Below, in pieces: positions 27,637-35,711 of a stretch of DNA of 64,000 nucleotides (positions are counted from its first letter, which is position 1; each line of letters begins with the position of its first letter). The notes under the pieces are model-generated. The model saw only the letters and a list, made by a program, of their open reading frames with translations, did not search any database and had not been told where the DNA came from. The position numbers and the translations under genes are program-made. The stretch covers positions 1 through 64,000 of the forward strand of contig NZ_LZHT01000084.1 of NCBI RefSeq assembly GCF_001667315.1, written 5' to 3'. This stretch comes from Mycobacterium sp. 852002-10029_SCH5224772 (lineage in GTDB: Bacteria; Actinomycetota; Actinomycetes; Mycobacteriales; Mycobacteriaceae).

Positions 27637-27669
27637 CAAACCGCGACCCAGCGGGATCGGAGGACAGAC

Positions 27670-27858
27670 ATGCGTGCCGAGGAAGGCGACGAATCGGTCA
27701 AGGACTACGCGAACGAAGGCCGGGAGACCCTCGGCCGGATCAAGGCCTCCCAACACGCGGGCGGGCGACTCGGCGCCATCGCCCGACGTTTCGCCAGTCT
27801 GTGGCGGGGCCAGCGCGGCCCGCAGGACAGCCCGCAGGACACCGATCCTCCCGCCTAA
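27670..27858 (+). CDS. Small charged protein, function unknown
   Basis: A 62-aa hydrophilic protein beginning MRAEEGDESVKDYANEG, with a basic amphipathic middle (GRLGAIARRFASLWRG) and an acidic/proline tail. No signal sequence or known motif. The ATG follows GGAGG by six bases, and the frame ends 16 bp before the convergent amidase stop. Coding status rests on the ribosome site and composition only. Confidence 0.45.
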   Translation: MRAEEGDESVKDYANEGRETLGRIKASQHAGGRLGAIARRFASLWRGQRGPQDSPQDTDPPA

Positions 27859-27874
27859 CCCGTTGGGGGATGGG

Positions 27875-29365
27875 CTAATCCGAGGCCATCGCCGGATGCC
27901 GGTGGGCCCACGGTTTCGCCTCTTCGAGTTGGGCGGCCAACCGCAGGAGGCCGCCGTCCGCGCCAAGGTCCCCCACGAATTGCACACCCAGCGGAAGCCC
28001 GCCCTGTGTCCAATGCAGCGGGACACTGATTGCGGGGCGCCCGGTGAGGTTGGCCAGCTGCGTGTAGGGCACCCAGCCCAGGCTCTCCTGGATGAGGTCG
28101 TCGAGAATTCCGCTGAGCCCCATGAGTTTTCCCGCGTGCAGCCTGCTGATCACCCGGGCCGCGCGCTGCAGCACCGCCGACGTCGCCGTGGCGCCCACCT
28201 CCAGGGGCGGGGCGGCCAGGGTGGGGGTCAGGAAGTAGTCGTGGGCGTCGTGGAACTCGGCCAGGGACTGGATGTAGTCATTCCTGTTTTCCAGTGCGGA
28301 CATGACCGCCAGGACGCCACCGGATCGGCCGATTTCGCTGACGGCCAACGTGTCGGCCTCGAAGTCGCTGTCCCGGGCCCCCGTTCGCCGCTTGATGTCG
28401 GCAACCTGCTGGTGAAGCTGCGCGAACCAGATCGTCAGAAAGTCACGGCCCAACGCGGCGTCATCGTAAGGCGGCGTGACCTCTTCGACCTGATGGCCCA
28501 ATTCGCCCAGTAGCACCGCCGTCTTCTCGACCGCGGCGACGGCCTCCGGGCTCGGCCGCGAGTTGATGGCCGAGCGCGCCGAGTACCCGATTTTCAACTT
28601 CTCCGGAGGGCGCTTGATGAGCTCGCTGAATGGCGTGTCGGGCAACGCGACTCGGTAGGCGGCGCCCGGCTGGTGCCCGATGATCGCGTCATAGAGCGCG
28701 GCGCTGTCGCGCACCGTGCGCGACACCACCCCCTGGGTCGCCATGCCCAACATCAATTCGCCGGTCTGCGGGCCGTAGGGTGCCAGGCCTCGGCTGGGCT
28801 TGAGGCCGACGAGTCCGTTGCAGGCGGCGGGGATTCGGATCGACCCGCCCCCGTCGTTGGCCCCGGCCGCGGCAACGATGCCGGCCGCCACCGCCGCCGC
28901 GGAGCCGGGCGACGAGCCGCCGGGCGTGTGCTTGGTGTTCCACGGGTTGCGGGCCGGACCCCAGTAGTCGGGTTCCGTCACGCCCTTGGCCCCGAATTCG
29001 GGCGTATTGGTCTTCCCGAAGATCACCAGGCCCGCGTCCAGGAACCGTTGCGTGACCAGCGCGTGCCGTTCGGCGACGTCATTGGCCAGCGACCGGGACC
29101 CGCACGACGTGGGAAAGCCGCGGTATTCCTGGCCGAGGTCTTTGAGCAGGAATGGGACGCCGGCGAACGGCCCGCTCAGGCCAGGGTCGGCGGCTTGCGC
29201 GTCGGCGACGTCGTCGAGGCGCCGGACGATGGCGTTCAACCGCGGATTCACCGAGTCCGCCCGTTTCCGGGCCAACGCGAGAAGTTCGGCCGGGGTGACC
29301 TGTTTGCGCTCGACCAGCTCGGCCAGCGCGGTCGCATCCCGCGACAGGTATTCGTCGAGATGCAT
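27875..29365 (-). CDS. Amidase signature family enzyme
   Basis: A 496-aa amidase of the Ser-cisSer-Lys class: Lys75 in FLLKDLG, the cis-serine Ser151 in PGGSSPGS, and nucleophile Ser175 in DGGGSIRIP, spaced as in known members. The signature has Pro where GGSSGGS is usual. The ATG (MHLDEYLSRD) has GGAG six bases upstream; a longer reading is not supported. It hydrolyses a carboxamide, substrate unknown. It is divergent from an alpha/beta hydrolase across a 131-bp gap that holds a perfect palindrome. Confidence 0.9.
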   Translation of the reverse strand: MHLDEYLSRDATALAELVERKQVTPAELLALARKRADSVNPRLNAIVRRLDDVADAQAADPGLSGPFAGVPFLLKDLGQEYRGFPTSCGSRSLANDVAERHALVTQRFLDAGLVIFGKTNTPEFGAKGVTEPDYWGPARNPWNTKHTPGGSSPGSAAAVAAGIVAAAGANDGGGSIRIPAACNGLVGLKPSRGLAPYGPQTGELMLGMATQGVVSRTVRDSAALYDAIIGHQPGAAYRVALPDTPFSELIKRPPEKLKIGYSARSAINSRPSPEAVAAVEKTAVLLGELGHQVEEVTPPYDDAALGRDFLTIWFAQLHQQVADIKRRTGARDSDFEADTLAVSEIGRSGGVLAVMSALENRNDYIQSLAEFHDAHDYFLTPTLAAPPLEVGATATSAVLQRAARVISRLHAGKLMGLSGILDDLIQESLGWVPYTQLANLTGRPAISVPLHWTQGGLPLGVQFVGDLGADGGLLRLAAQLEEAKPWAHRHPAMASD

Positions 29366-29445
29366 ACCGTCTCCTTCGCTTCGGTCCGATTCCGCGCGGC
29401 GCCGGCACCGACCGACGCCCACTAAATTGACGCCGCCGCACGCTG

Positions 29446-29455
29446 TTGACGTCAA
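29446..29455. promoter_or_regulatory. Palindrome between amidase and hydrolase genes
   Basis: TTGACGTCAA is a perfect 10-bp palindrome; another TTGACG occurs at 29427-29432. Its location between two divergent genes fits an operator shared by both, but the regulator is not identifiable here. Confidence 0.35.
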
Positions 29456-29496
29456 GCGAATGCGGCCGCTGGTTGGGGGCACCTTAGTATCACCTG

Positions 29497-30372
29497 GTGC
29501 CCACGGCAGCTGAACCGTTCACGATCCGGGGCCCCGGCGGAGTTCAGATCGTCGCCGATCGCCTCGGGGATCCTCAGGCGCGCGCCGTGGTGTTCTTGCA
29601 TGGCGGCGGGCAGACGCGCCGTTCGTGGGGCAAGGCCGCTGCCGCGGTCGCCGCGCGCGGGTGGCAGGCCGTCACCGTGGACCTGCGCGGCCACGGCGAA
29701 TCGGACTGGTCGGGCGACGGCGACTATCGCGTTGTCAGTTTCGCCGGCGACGTCCAAGAGGTGTTGCGCACCCTGCCTCCGCGACCGGTGCTGGTCGGCG
29801 CCTCGCTCGGGGGCTTCACGTCGATGCTGCTCGCGGGCGAGCTGTCCCCGGGCATCGCGAGCGCGGTCGTGTTGGTCGACATCGTCCCGAACATGGACCA
29901 GTCCGGGGCGAACCGGATACACGCCTTCATGGCCGAGCGGGTGGAATCGGGGTTTGGTTCGCTGGACGAAGTCGCCGACGCGATCGCCGAGTACAACCCG
30001 CATCGTCCGCGACCGACCGATCTGGACGGCCTGACCGCCAACCTGCGTCGCCGCGGCGACCGCTGGTATTGGCACTGGGATCCGCAATTCATCAGCGGCA
30101 CTGCGGCATTCCCGCCGTTCGAGGTCACCGACCCCGATCGGATGCACGCGGCCGTGGAGGCGATCCTGCGCGGCGGGGTGCCGATGCTCCTCGTCCGCGG
30201 GCAGATGAGCGACCTCGTCAGCCAAGAGCGCGCCGACGAATTCTTGGCGCGTTTCCCGCAGGTCGAGTTCACCGATGTCCGCGGTGCGGGGCACATGGTC
30301 GCCGGCGACCGCAACGACATCTTCGCCGGCGCCGTCCTGGACTTCCTGGCTCGCCATGTCGACGCCGGATGA
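29497..30372 (+). CDS. Alpha/beta-hydrolase fold protein
   Basis: A 291-aa hydrolase. HGGGQTRRSW forms the oxyanion segment, Ser103 is the nucleophile in GASLGG, and His266 completes the triad in GAGHMV; an acid residue near 240 is likely. The absence of a signal sequence suggests a cytosolic esterase, lactonase or epoxide-hydrolase-like enzyme. The GTG start is the first in frame after the divergent promoter region. Substrate unknown. Confidence 0.85.
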   Translation: MPTAAEPFTIRGPGGVQIVADRLGDPQARAVVFLHGGGQTRRSWGKAAAAVAARGWQAVTVDLRGHGESDWSGDGDYRVVSFAGDVQEVLRTLPPRPVLVGASLGGFTSMLLAGELSPGIASAVVLVDIVPNMDQSGANRIHAFMAERVESGFGSLDEVADAIAEYNPHRPRPTDLDGLTANLRRRGDRWYWHWDPQFISGTAAFPPFEVTDPDRMHAAVEAILRGGVPMLLVRGQMSDLVSQERADEFLARFPQVEFTDVRGAGHMVAGDRNDIFAGAVLDFLARHVDAG

Positions 30373-30460
30373 ACCACACGCCAGGAACCGGCTGGACGCC
30401 AGCACATTCGAGGCGGGCGACGCTGCTACTAGCTGCCGGGCATAAGCGGAGGGGGACGGT

Positions 30461-31129
30461 GTGAGCATGCCGTGGTCGCGGGGGCTGGTACTAGTCGGGG
30501 CCGTGTTGGTGGCCGCGGCGACGGTGGCGAAAACCGCTGCCGCAGCACCGCCCCCGGCTCTGCCATCGCCACCCCCGGTGCCTGGCATGGGTGTCGATCA
30601 TGAATCCGGTAGGTGCACAGCGGGATTCGCGGCGCAGGGCGCCGACGGCAGCTACTACCTGATGACCAGCGGGCACTGCGACTCACACGACGGTGCGGAG
30701 TGGACGTATGGCAACGATGCCCCGCTCGGCAAGATCTCGGCCAGCGAACATGAAGGCACCAAGCGGGACGCCGCGATCATCCGCCTCGAGCCGGGTGTCG
30801 GCATGCCGGTGGGCGACGTCGGCGGCAGGTATCAGGTTCGGGATGTGTTGAGCCGCGCCCAGATTCATCCCGGCATGCCGTTCTGCAAGATCGGTGCGGT
30901 GACTGGTGAGACCTGCGGTGCCATCAAAGGCATCGATGGCGACGTCGTCGAAGCCAGCGTGTTCAGCCTGGACGGCGACAGCGGCAGTCCCGGCTTCGTG
31001 ATGAACCCGGACGGCACCGTGAGCGCGGTCGGTCTGTTGATGTCCTCGCCCGACGGTGACGACTACACGACCTACTTCATGCTGATCAACCCGCTGCTGG
31101 ACAGGTGGGGGCTGCGCGTTCTCCCGTGA
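30461..31129 (+). CDS. Secreted trypsin-like serine protease
   Basis: A 222-aa exported chymotrypsin-fold protease. After a signal sequence (GLVLVGAVLVAAATVAKTAAA) and a proline-rich linker, the triad is His72 (TSGHC), Asp103 (KRDAAII) and Ser174 (GDSGSPG). Cysteine pairs around His72 and at FCKIGAVTGETC suggest two disulphides. It resembles small mycobacterial secreted proteases such as Rv1815. The GTG start gives a normal signal peptide. It is the first gene of a run of exported proteins. Confidence 0.85.
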   Translation: MSMPWSRGLVLVGAVLVAAATVAKTAAAAPPPALPSPPPVPGMGVDHESGRCTAGFAAQGADGSYYLMTSGHCDSHDGAEWTYGNDAPLGKISASEHEGTKRDAAIIRLEPGVGMPVGDVGGRYQVRDVLSRAQIHPGMPFCKIGAVTGETCGAIKGIDGDVVEASVFSLDGDSGSPGFVMNPDGTVSAVGLLMSSPDGDDYTTYFMLINPLLDRWGLRVLP

Positions 31130-31164
31130 GAGATACCCATAGGCGCAGCTCATCCGGCGCCACG

Positions 31165-31177
31165 TAACGTACCGTTA
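31165..31177. promoter_or_regulatory. Inverted repeat upstream of the LpqH-like gene
   Basis: TAACG-TAC-CGTTA is a perfect 5-bp inverted repeat, 110 bp before the lipoprotein start. It may be a regulator site; this is inferred from symmetry and position only. Confidence 0.3.
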
Positions 31178-31286
31178 GCGGTTCTCGGGTATCGGATATC
31201 CGGCCGACCGGCCTCGAACGCGTCCACCTGTGGTGATGCGACCAAGGTGACGAGGCAGCGGAACCAGCGACACGAAGGGGAGAGTA

Positions 31287-31757
31287 GTGAAGCGTGGGAT
31301 CGTAGTCGGCGTGGCCGGCGTGGCCCTGGTGATCGCGGCCAGTGCCGGATGTTCGGGCAACAAGTCCAGTACCGGGTCGTCGGGCTCGTCTTCCGCGCCG
31401 GCGGCAGCGGGTCCGCGGGTGATCGTCGACGGTCAGAATCAGAACGTCAGCGGGCAGGTCACCTGCACCGTCGCGGGTGACAACACCAACATCGGGATCG
31501 GCGACCCCACCGCCGGGCTGGGCGCCGTGGTCAGCCATGGCAACCCGCCGCTGGTCCATTCGGTGGGGCTGGGCACCGTCAACGGCGTTGCGCTCGGTTT
31601 CTCCGACGCCGCGCCCAACCAGGGCGGCAGTGCCGGGGTCGCGGTCAACGGCAAGGCATGGGCGATCAAGGGCACCGCTACGGGCGTCGACATGAGCAAC
31701 CCGCAACAACCACAGCAGGTCACCAAGTCATTCGAGTTGTACGTCACCTGCCCATAG
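31287..31757 (+). CDS. lpqH: LpqH-like 19 kDa lipoprotein
   Basis: A 156-aa lipoprotein closely resembling the Mtb 19 kDa antigen LpqH. A signal peptide is followed by the lipobox ASAGC (Cys near 22), a Ser/Thr/Gly/Ala linker, and a conserved domain with VDGQNQNVSGQVTC, GNPPxVxSVGLGxVNGVxLG and GTATGVDM, ending VTCP. Two cysteines of the mature domain probably pair. LpqH is a TLR2 agonist. In Mtb lpqH is at Rv3763, not here, so this may be the species' LpqH or an extra copy. Confidence 0.88.
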   Translation: MKRGIVVGVAGVALVIAASAGCSGNKSSTGSSGSSSAPAAAGPRVIVDGQNQNVSGQVTCTVAGDNTNIGIGDPTAGLGAVVSHGNPPLVHSVGLGTVNGVALGFSDAAPNQGGSAGVAVNGKAWAIKGTATGVDMSNPQQPQQVTKSFELYVTCP

Positions 31758-31790
31758 CGCAGGCCATCGACATCCTAGGGGGACGCAGCT

Positions 31791-32708
31791 ATGTCTATGA
31801 AACGTGTCATCAGCGCCGCGGCGGTGGCCGTTGGCCTGAGTATCTCGATGGCGACTCTGGACGCCGGTTCGGCCTACTCCGCGCCACTTGACCCGCCGCC
31901 GCCGTGCCCGAATTGCCACGGCGGAGGCGGCGGCGTGGGCGGCGGTGGTGACCTCAGCGGGCCGGGCGTGCAGGCGGGAGGCGGCGCGCAGGCGGGAGGC
32001 GGGGTGCAGATCCCGCAAAATCCCCCGCAGACCACTGCAGCGCCGGCCACCCCAAGCCAGCCGCCGACCACGCCGAGCACCCAGCCGCCGGCTACCCCAA
32101 CCACCCAGGCGCCGGCCACCCAAACGACTCAGGCGCCGGCCACGCAAACGACATCGCCGAGTGCGCAGACGACGACGCCGGCCACGCAAACGACGTCGAC
32201 GAGTGCGCAAACGACATCGCCGAGTGCGCAAACCACCGCGCCGGCGAGTGGACAGACCACCACGCCGCAACTCGGCGGGGAGGTGTACGCGTCGCTGAAT
32301 CCGCCGAGCACGCAGCCGCCGCACCCGCCGTACATTCCGCCGCGCGGCGTTTACGCGAGCGGTAACGCCGAGATCGGCGGGCCGGTTGGCCTCGACACCG
32401 GCTTCAGCATCGTGGGCCACGGGGCGCCTCCGCCACCTCGCCAGCATGGCTACGGCTGGAACGACGGCCGGGCTCCGGGCCACCCGCCGCCGCATTGGGA
32501 GGGCCCGCCGCCTTCGGGTGGCTGGGATGGTCCGCCGCCTCCGGGTGGCTGGAACCGGCCGTGGGCCGGAGCGCCGCGTGACGTGGCTGTGGCGCGGGCC
32601 GATTTCGGACCCTTCAGCTACAACACCTTTACCGCCATCCCGGTCTTCAACTGGCAGTACGGCGGTTGGGGTTACTGGTTCTTCGGTGTTTGGGTGCCCC
32701 TGTACTGA
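31791..32708 (+). CDS. Secreted Pro/Thr-repeat protein
   Basis: A 305-aa exported protein: signal peptide (about residues 1-30), a Gly-rich segment (GGGGGVGGGGD, QAGGGAQAGGG), then about 70 residues of degenerate PATQTTQA/SAQTTSP repeats likely to be O-mannosylated, a Pro/His/Trp-rich part, and a C-terminal aromatic segment (WQYGGWGYWFFGVWVPLY) that may anchor in the envelope. The ATG follows AGGGGGACG. It is 33 bp after the LpqH-like gene. No enzymatic motif. Confidence 0.72.
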   Translation: MSMKRVISAAAVAVGLSISMATLDAGSAYSAPLDPPPPCPNCHGGGGGVGGGGDLSGPGVQAGGGAQAGGGVQIPQNPPQTTAAPATPSQPPTTPSTQPPATPTTQAPATQTTQAPATQTTSPSAQTTTPATQTTSTSAQTTSPSAQTTAPASGQTTTPQLGGEVYASLNPPSTQPPHPPYIPPRGVYASGNAEIGGPVGLDTGFSIVGHGAPPPPRQHGYGWNDGRAPGHPPPHWEGPPPSGGWDGPPPPGGWNRPWAGAPRDVAVARADFGPFSYNTFTAIPVFNWQYGGWGYWFFGVWVPLY

Positions 32709-32726
32709 TCCTGCACTGATCGTGGA

Positions 32727-33671
32727 CTACTGCGGGTGGGCCGCCACGTAATCCGCGGCCGGGACCGGCGCAGACGCGTCGTACCCGATGGGCAACAAGA
32801 CGTCGCCGGCCGTCGTGCGGCAATAGACGTCCCAGCGGTAGTACGTGGCGAACGTAGCGGGATCGGCGGCGATCAGCGCCGCGTATTGGTCGACCGCGCG
32901 CACGTATTCGCCGGCGTGGTTGTAGCGGTAGAGGGCGTGATCGGGGTCGTTGGCAAACCCGTTGGCGGCCAGGTAGCGGCCCGCAGCCAGGATGCTGTCG
33001 CGGGGCGAGTGGATGTCGCCGCCCTGCCCATAGCCGGCGAACGTCGAGGGCAGGAACTGCATGGGGCCCTGGGCGCCGGCGGTGCTCGCGCCCACGATGC
33101 TGCCGAAGCGGCTCTCGACGAAATTGATCGCGGCCAGGTAGTTCCAGCCGACGCCGGATTCCGCCTCCGCCTGGTGGTAGTAGTTCAGCAGCTCGTCGGC
33201 CGGGGCCGGCGGCTCGATGCGCCACGCCGGCAGGTTGTCTCGCACCGGGGTCAGCGCGGTGAGTTGCCGGCGGGCGTCGACGTTGCGGTCGTAGACATCG
33301 ACCAGCTCCGCCGGGATGCGCGGACGCGTGGCCGCATCCCATTCGGGATGGTGTCCGATGGCGCGATAGGCCGCCTGCTCGCGGTGTGCCGCCGCCGTCA
33401 GCGCCGGATCCGGCGTCGCCGGGTCGCGCAGCGCGCGCTCGTCGGCGACGAGGTCGTCGGCCAGTTGCACGGGGTCTGACGCCAGGCGAGGCTGCGCGCC
33501 TAAGGGCGTGCCCGCATCGACGGGCACCACCCGTGTCGGCGGTGCGATGGCCGATGTCGTGGTGGCGGCGCGGGTCGCGTTCATGGAAGGCGACGCCGAA
33601 CAAGCGGCGAGCGCGGACATGATCGCGACCGCGGCGAGGACGAGCGGCGCGGTGCGTCCGTTACGGCTCAC
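32727..33671 (-). CDS. Lytic transglycosylase lipoprotein
   Basis: A 314-aa exported lipoprotein with a soluble-lytic-transglycosylase domain. The lipobox ALAAC follows the hydrophobic signal (LVLAAVAIMS). The catalytic glutamate is in FVESRFG, followed by STAGAQGPMQFLPSTF and YNHAGEYV motifs characteristic of SLT domains that cleave peptidoglycan glycan strands. The GTG at 33671 is chosen because it gives a normal-length signal peptide; the open frame extends to 33725. It is convergent with the Pro/Thr-repeat gene, 18 bp away. Confidence 0.85.
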   Translation of the reverse strand: MSRNGRTAPLVLAAVAIMSALAACSASPSMNATRAATTTSAIAPPTRVVPVDAGTPLGAQPRLASDPVQLADDLVADERALRDPATPDPALTAAAHREQAAYRAIGHHPEWDAATRPRIPAELVDVYDRNVDARRQLTALTPVRDNLPAWRIEPPAPADELLNYYHQAEAESGVGWNYLAAINFVESRFGSIVGASTAGAQGPMQFLPSTFAGYGQGGDIHSPRDSILAAGRYLAANGFANDPDHALYRYNHAGEYVRAVDQYAALIAADPATFATYYRWDVYCRTTAGDVLLPIGYDASAPVPAADYVAAHPQ

Positions 33672-33786
33672 GATGATCACGTCCGTCCATTGCTTCGATT
33701 TCTCGGCTCCGGTTGGTTGACCCACCGCGAGTCTTTCGCATCGGACCGCGTGACATCAATGCCGATGAAGGCTCAAACTGGTTGAC

Positions 33787-34596
33787 ATGCGCGACCGCGA
33801 GACGATCGACTCAGAATTGCGGCGCATCGCTCTTGGGCGCCGAACGGTGCGCGAGCGGGGCGGCCAGCCGTCGTCGCGAGAGGTCGACGAACTGCTCGAC
33901 GAGCTTTTGGCCCACAGCACAGGGGTGCCTCTCGGGGACGCGCCTAGCGTGCGTGAAACCCAGGTGGTCGCCGACTCCCGGCCGCGGCGCAACAAGACCC
34001 GCAGCGCGCTCCTCCAGCGCAGCGGCGTGCTGCGCCGCCTGGGCCTGGTGGCGGCGTTGCCGCTATCGGTGGTGGCCGTCGCCGCGGCGGTGATCGTGAT
34101 ATTCGCCGTCCGCCACCAGGATTCATCTGCCCAGCCGACCCAAGCCCCGCCGCCGGCCGCGTCGTCACCGAGTCGAATTGCGCCGCCGGCGCCCAGTCGA
34201 ATTGCGCCGCCAGCGCCCGCCCCACGGATTGGCGTTGCCGACATGGCGTTCATCGCCGCGTTGAAGCACGAAGGCATACCGATTCCCAGCCAGGATTACG
34301 CGATGGCCCAAGGGCACGCCGTCTGCGACTTCCTGGCACATCAGCACAATTTCTCAGATGCCGTCGGATTCGTGCAGCGATCGTCGATCTGGGACGCCGA
34401 TCAAAGTACTCATGTCACCGCCGGCGCCATCGTCGCGTACTGCCCTCAGTCCCTGCCTACGGCCCCGGACGAGATGCAGCCGGCCTATCAGGATGCTCTC
34501 TCCGATTTGCAGGCCATCGAAGGAAAGCTGCAAGGTATCGAAGGGGATCTGCAAGGGATCCAGGGAGGTTTGGACAACCTTCCGGGCCACCCGTAA
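33787..34596 (+). CDS. DUF732-family membrane protein with C-terminal heptad repeats
   Basis: A 269-aa protein. Residues 1-80 are charged and cytosolic, a transmembrane helix lies at about 82-108, then a Pro/Ala linker with a duplicated SRIAPPAP unit, then a DUF732 domain with its cysteine pair (GHAVCDFL and IVAYCPQ). The last 30 residues consist of seven-residue repeats (LQAIEGK, LQGIEGD, LQGIQGG), an amphipathic coiled-coil-like tail. DUF732 proteins are abundant exported mycobacterial proteins of unknown role. Confidence 0.75.
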   Translation: MRDRETIDSELRRIALGRRTVRERGGQPSSREVDELLDELLAHSTGVPLGDAPSVRETQVVADSRPRRNKTRSALLQRSGVLRRLGLVAALPLSVVAVAAAVIVIFAVRHQDSSAQPTQAPPPAASSPSRIAPPAPSRIAPPAPAPRIGVADMAFIAALKHEGIPIPSQDYAMAQGHAVCDFLAHQHNFSDAVGFVQRSSIWDADQSTHVTAGAIVAYCPQSLPTAPDEMQPAYQDALSDLQAIEGKLQGIEGDLQGIQGGLDNLPGHP

Positions 34597-34732
34597 GCAG
34601 GGTGTGTAGCTTCGTGTGCGTTGAACGGCCCACGCTATGGAAGCGGGCGGGTTCCACCCCCCGCGCCGCCTCGTGTCGCAAACCCCTGTCCTGCAGGCAG
34701 TTACCGCTCAGCGCCGAGGAGCGCATGCAGCC

Positions 34733-34981
34733 GTGACATTGCTATTGCTGGTTCTCAAAGTCGCGTTGATCGCTTTTGTCGTCGGAGGCACCATCGCTCT
34801 GATCACCCGCGGGGTCAGGCGGTCACGAGCGAACAGACTCGATCCACGGTGGAAGGGAAATGGTGGGCAACCCGGGTATGAGGCATCCGCTTTTGGCGCC
34901 ATGCCCAACACACCGCTTCCCGAATGGGCCTACTGGGACGGCGAGGACGACGACAACCACCGCGAGGCCAGGGAGGGTTGA
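34733..34981 (+). CDS. Small single-pass membrane protein
   Basis: An 82-aa protein with an N-terminal membrane helix (TLLLLVLKVALIAFVVGGTIALI), a basic stop-transfer sequence (RRSRANRLDPR) and an acidic C-terminus (DGEDDDNHREAREG) containing PEWAYWDG. The GTG at 34733 is preferred because AGGAG lies 11 bases upstream and the helix then starts at residue 2; a start at 34637 would add 32 non-conserved-looking residues. Function unknown. Confidence 0.55.
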   Translation: MTLLLLVLKVALIAFVVGGTIALITRGVRRSRANRLDPRWKGNGGQPGYEASAFGAMPNTPLPEWAYWDGEDDDNHREAREG

Positions 34982-35161
34982 GCACGCCAACGCAGCATTG
35001 AGCTGACGACCGCTCGCTTACCAAGGCGCTCCGTTCGCGAGCTTCCGCCCTACATGACGAGGCGACCCGGGCGGCCCGCACCTCCGCCGGCTCGAGTCGA
35101 CGCGTGGCTCGGACGGCATCACCCTGTCGTAGAATCGTCGTGGCTTATCGAGCCAGCCCCG

Positions 35162-35237
35162 GCCGCGTTAGCTCAGTTGGTAGAGCGTCGCTCTTGTAAA
35201 GCGGATGTCGAGAGTTCGAGTCTCTCACGCGGCTCCA
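35162..35237 (+). tRNA. tRNA-Thr (anticodon TGT)
   Basis: A complete cloverleaf: acceptor GCCGCGT/ACGCGGC, D-arm GCTC...GAGC, anticodon stem TCGCT/AGCGG with loop CTTGTAA (anticodon TGT), T-arm GAGAG-TTCGAGT-CTCTC, discriminator T and encoded CCA (35235-35237). It reads ACA threonine codons. An HNH nuclease gene starts 33 bp downstream. Confidence 0.95.
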
Positions 35238-35269
35238 TTCCTGTCGGTACTGAGGGATAGCGTCGTCTT

Positions 35270-35677
35270 GTGTCAACGACCTGTCTCGGGTGCGGAGTCG
35301 ATTTCGAAGGCCGTCGGCGAAAGGTGTTCTGCACCAACGGATGCCAACAGTCACACCGCCGACGCTTGCTCTTGGAGGCCTGGCTCGACACCGGAGTCTG
35401 TGGGCGCATGTCCTACCAGGGCCACTACGTCCGCGACTACCTCTATGAGCAGCAGGGCGGTTATTGTGCGATCTGCGGCATCGAGGACAAGTGGAACGGC
35501 GTGACCCTGGCGCTGATCGTCGACCACATCAATGGAGACGCAAGCAACGATCGTCGGGAGAATCTGCGGCTCATTTGCCCCAACTGTGACAGCCAGCTGC
35601 CGACGTACAAGGCAAGGAATCGCGGCAGCGGTCGCTACTACCGGCGGAAGCGGTACGCCGACGGCCAGTCCTATTGA
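35270..35677 (+). CDS. HNH endonuclease-like protein
   Basis: A 135-aa zinc/HNH protein. An N-terminal zinc-binding knuckle (CLGC...FCTNGC) precedes a basic helix, then an HNH domain with CAIC, the metal-binding VDHING, the Asn in RRENLRLICPNC, and a basic tail (RYYRRKRY). The architecture is that of small free-standing nucleases of phages and mobile elements. The GTG start lies 33 bp after tRNA-Thr, and an inverted tRNA-like remnant lies 34 bp past the stop. It may be an orphan homing-type gene. Confidence 0.78.
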   Translation: MSTTCLGCGVDFEGRRRKVFCTNGCQQSHRRRLLLEAWLDTGVCGRMSYQGHYVRDYLYEQQGGYCAICGIEDKWNGVTLALIVDHINGDASNDRRENLRLICPNCDSQLPTYKARNRGSGRYYRRKRYADGQSY

Positions 35678-35711
35678 CGCTCTGACCGCCTGAGCATCCA
35701 ACTGACGTTCT

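Noticed and set aside
31728-32495. 255-codon minus-strand Arg-rich frame opposite the Pro/Thr-repeat gene
   Set aside because: Its repetitive RRR composition follows directly from the complement of Thr/Pro codons; no ribosome site or family match.
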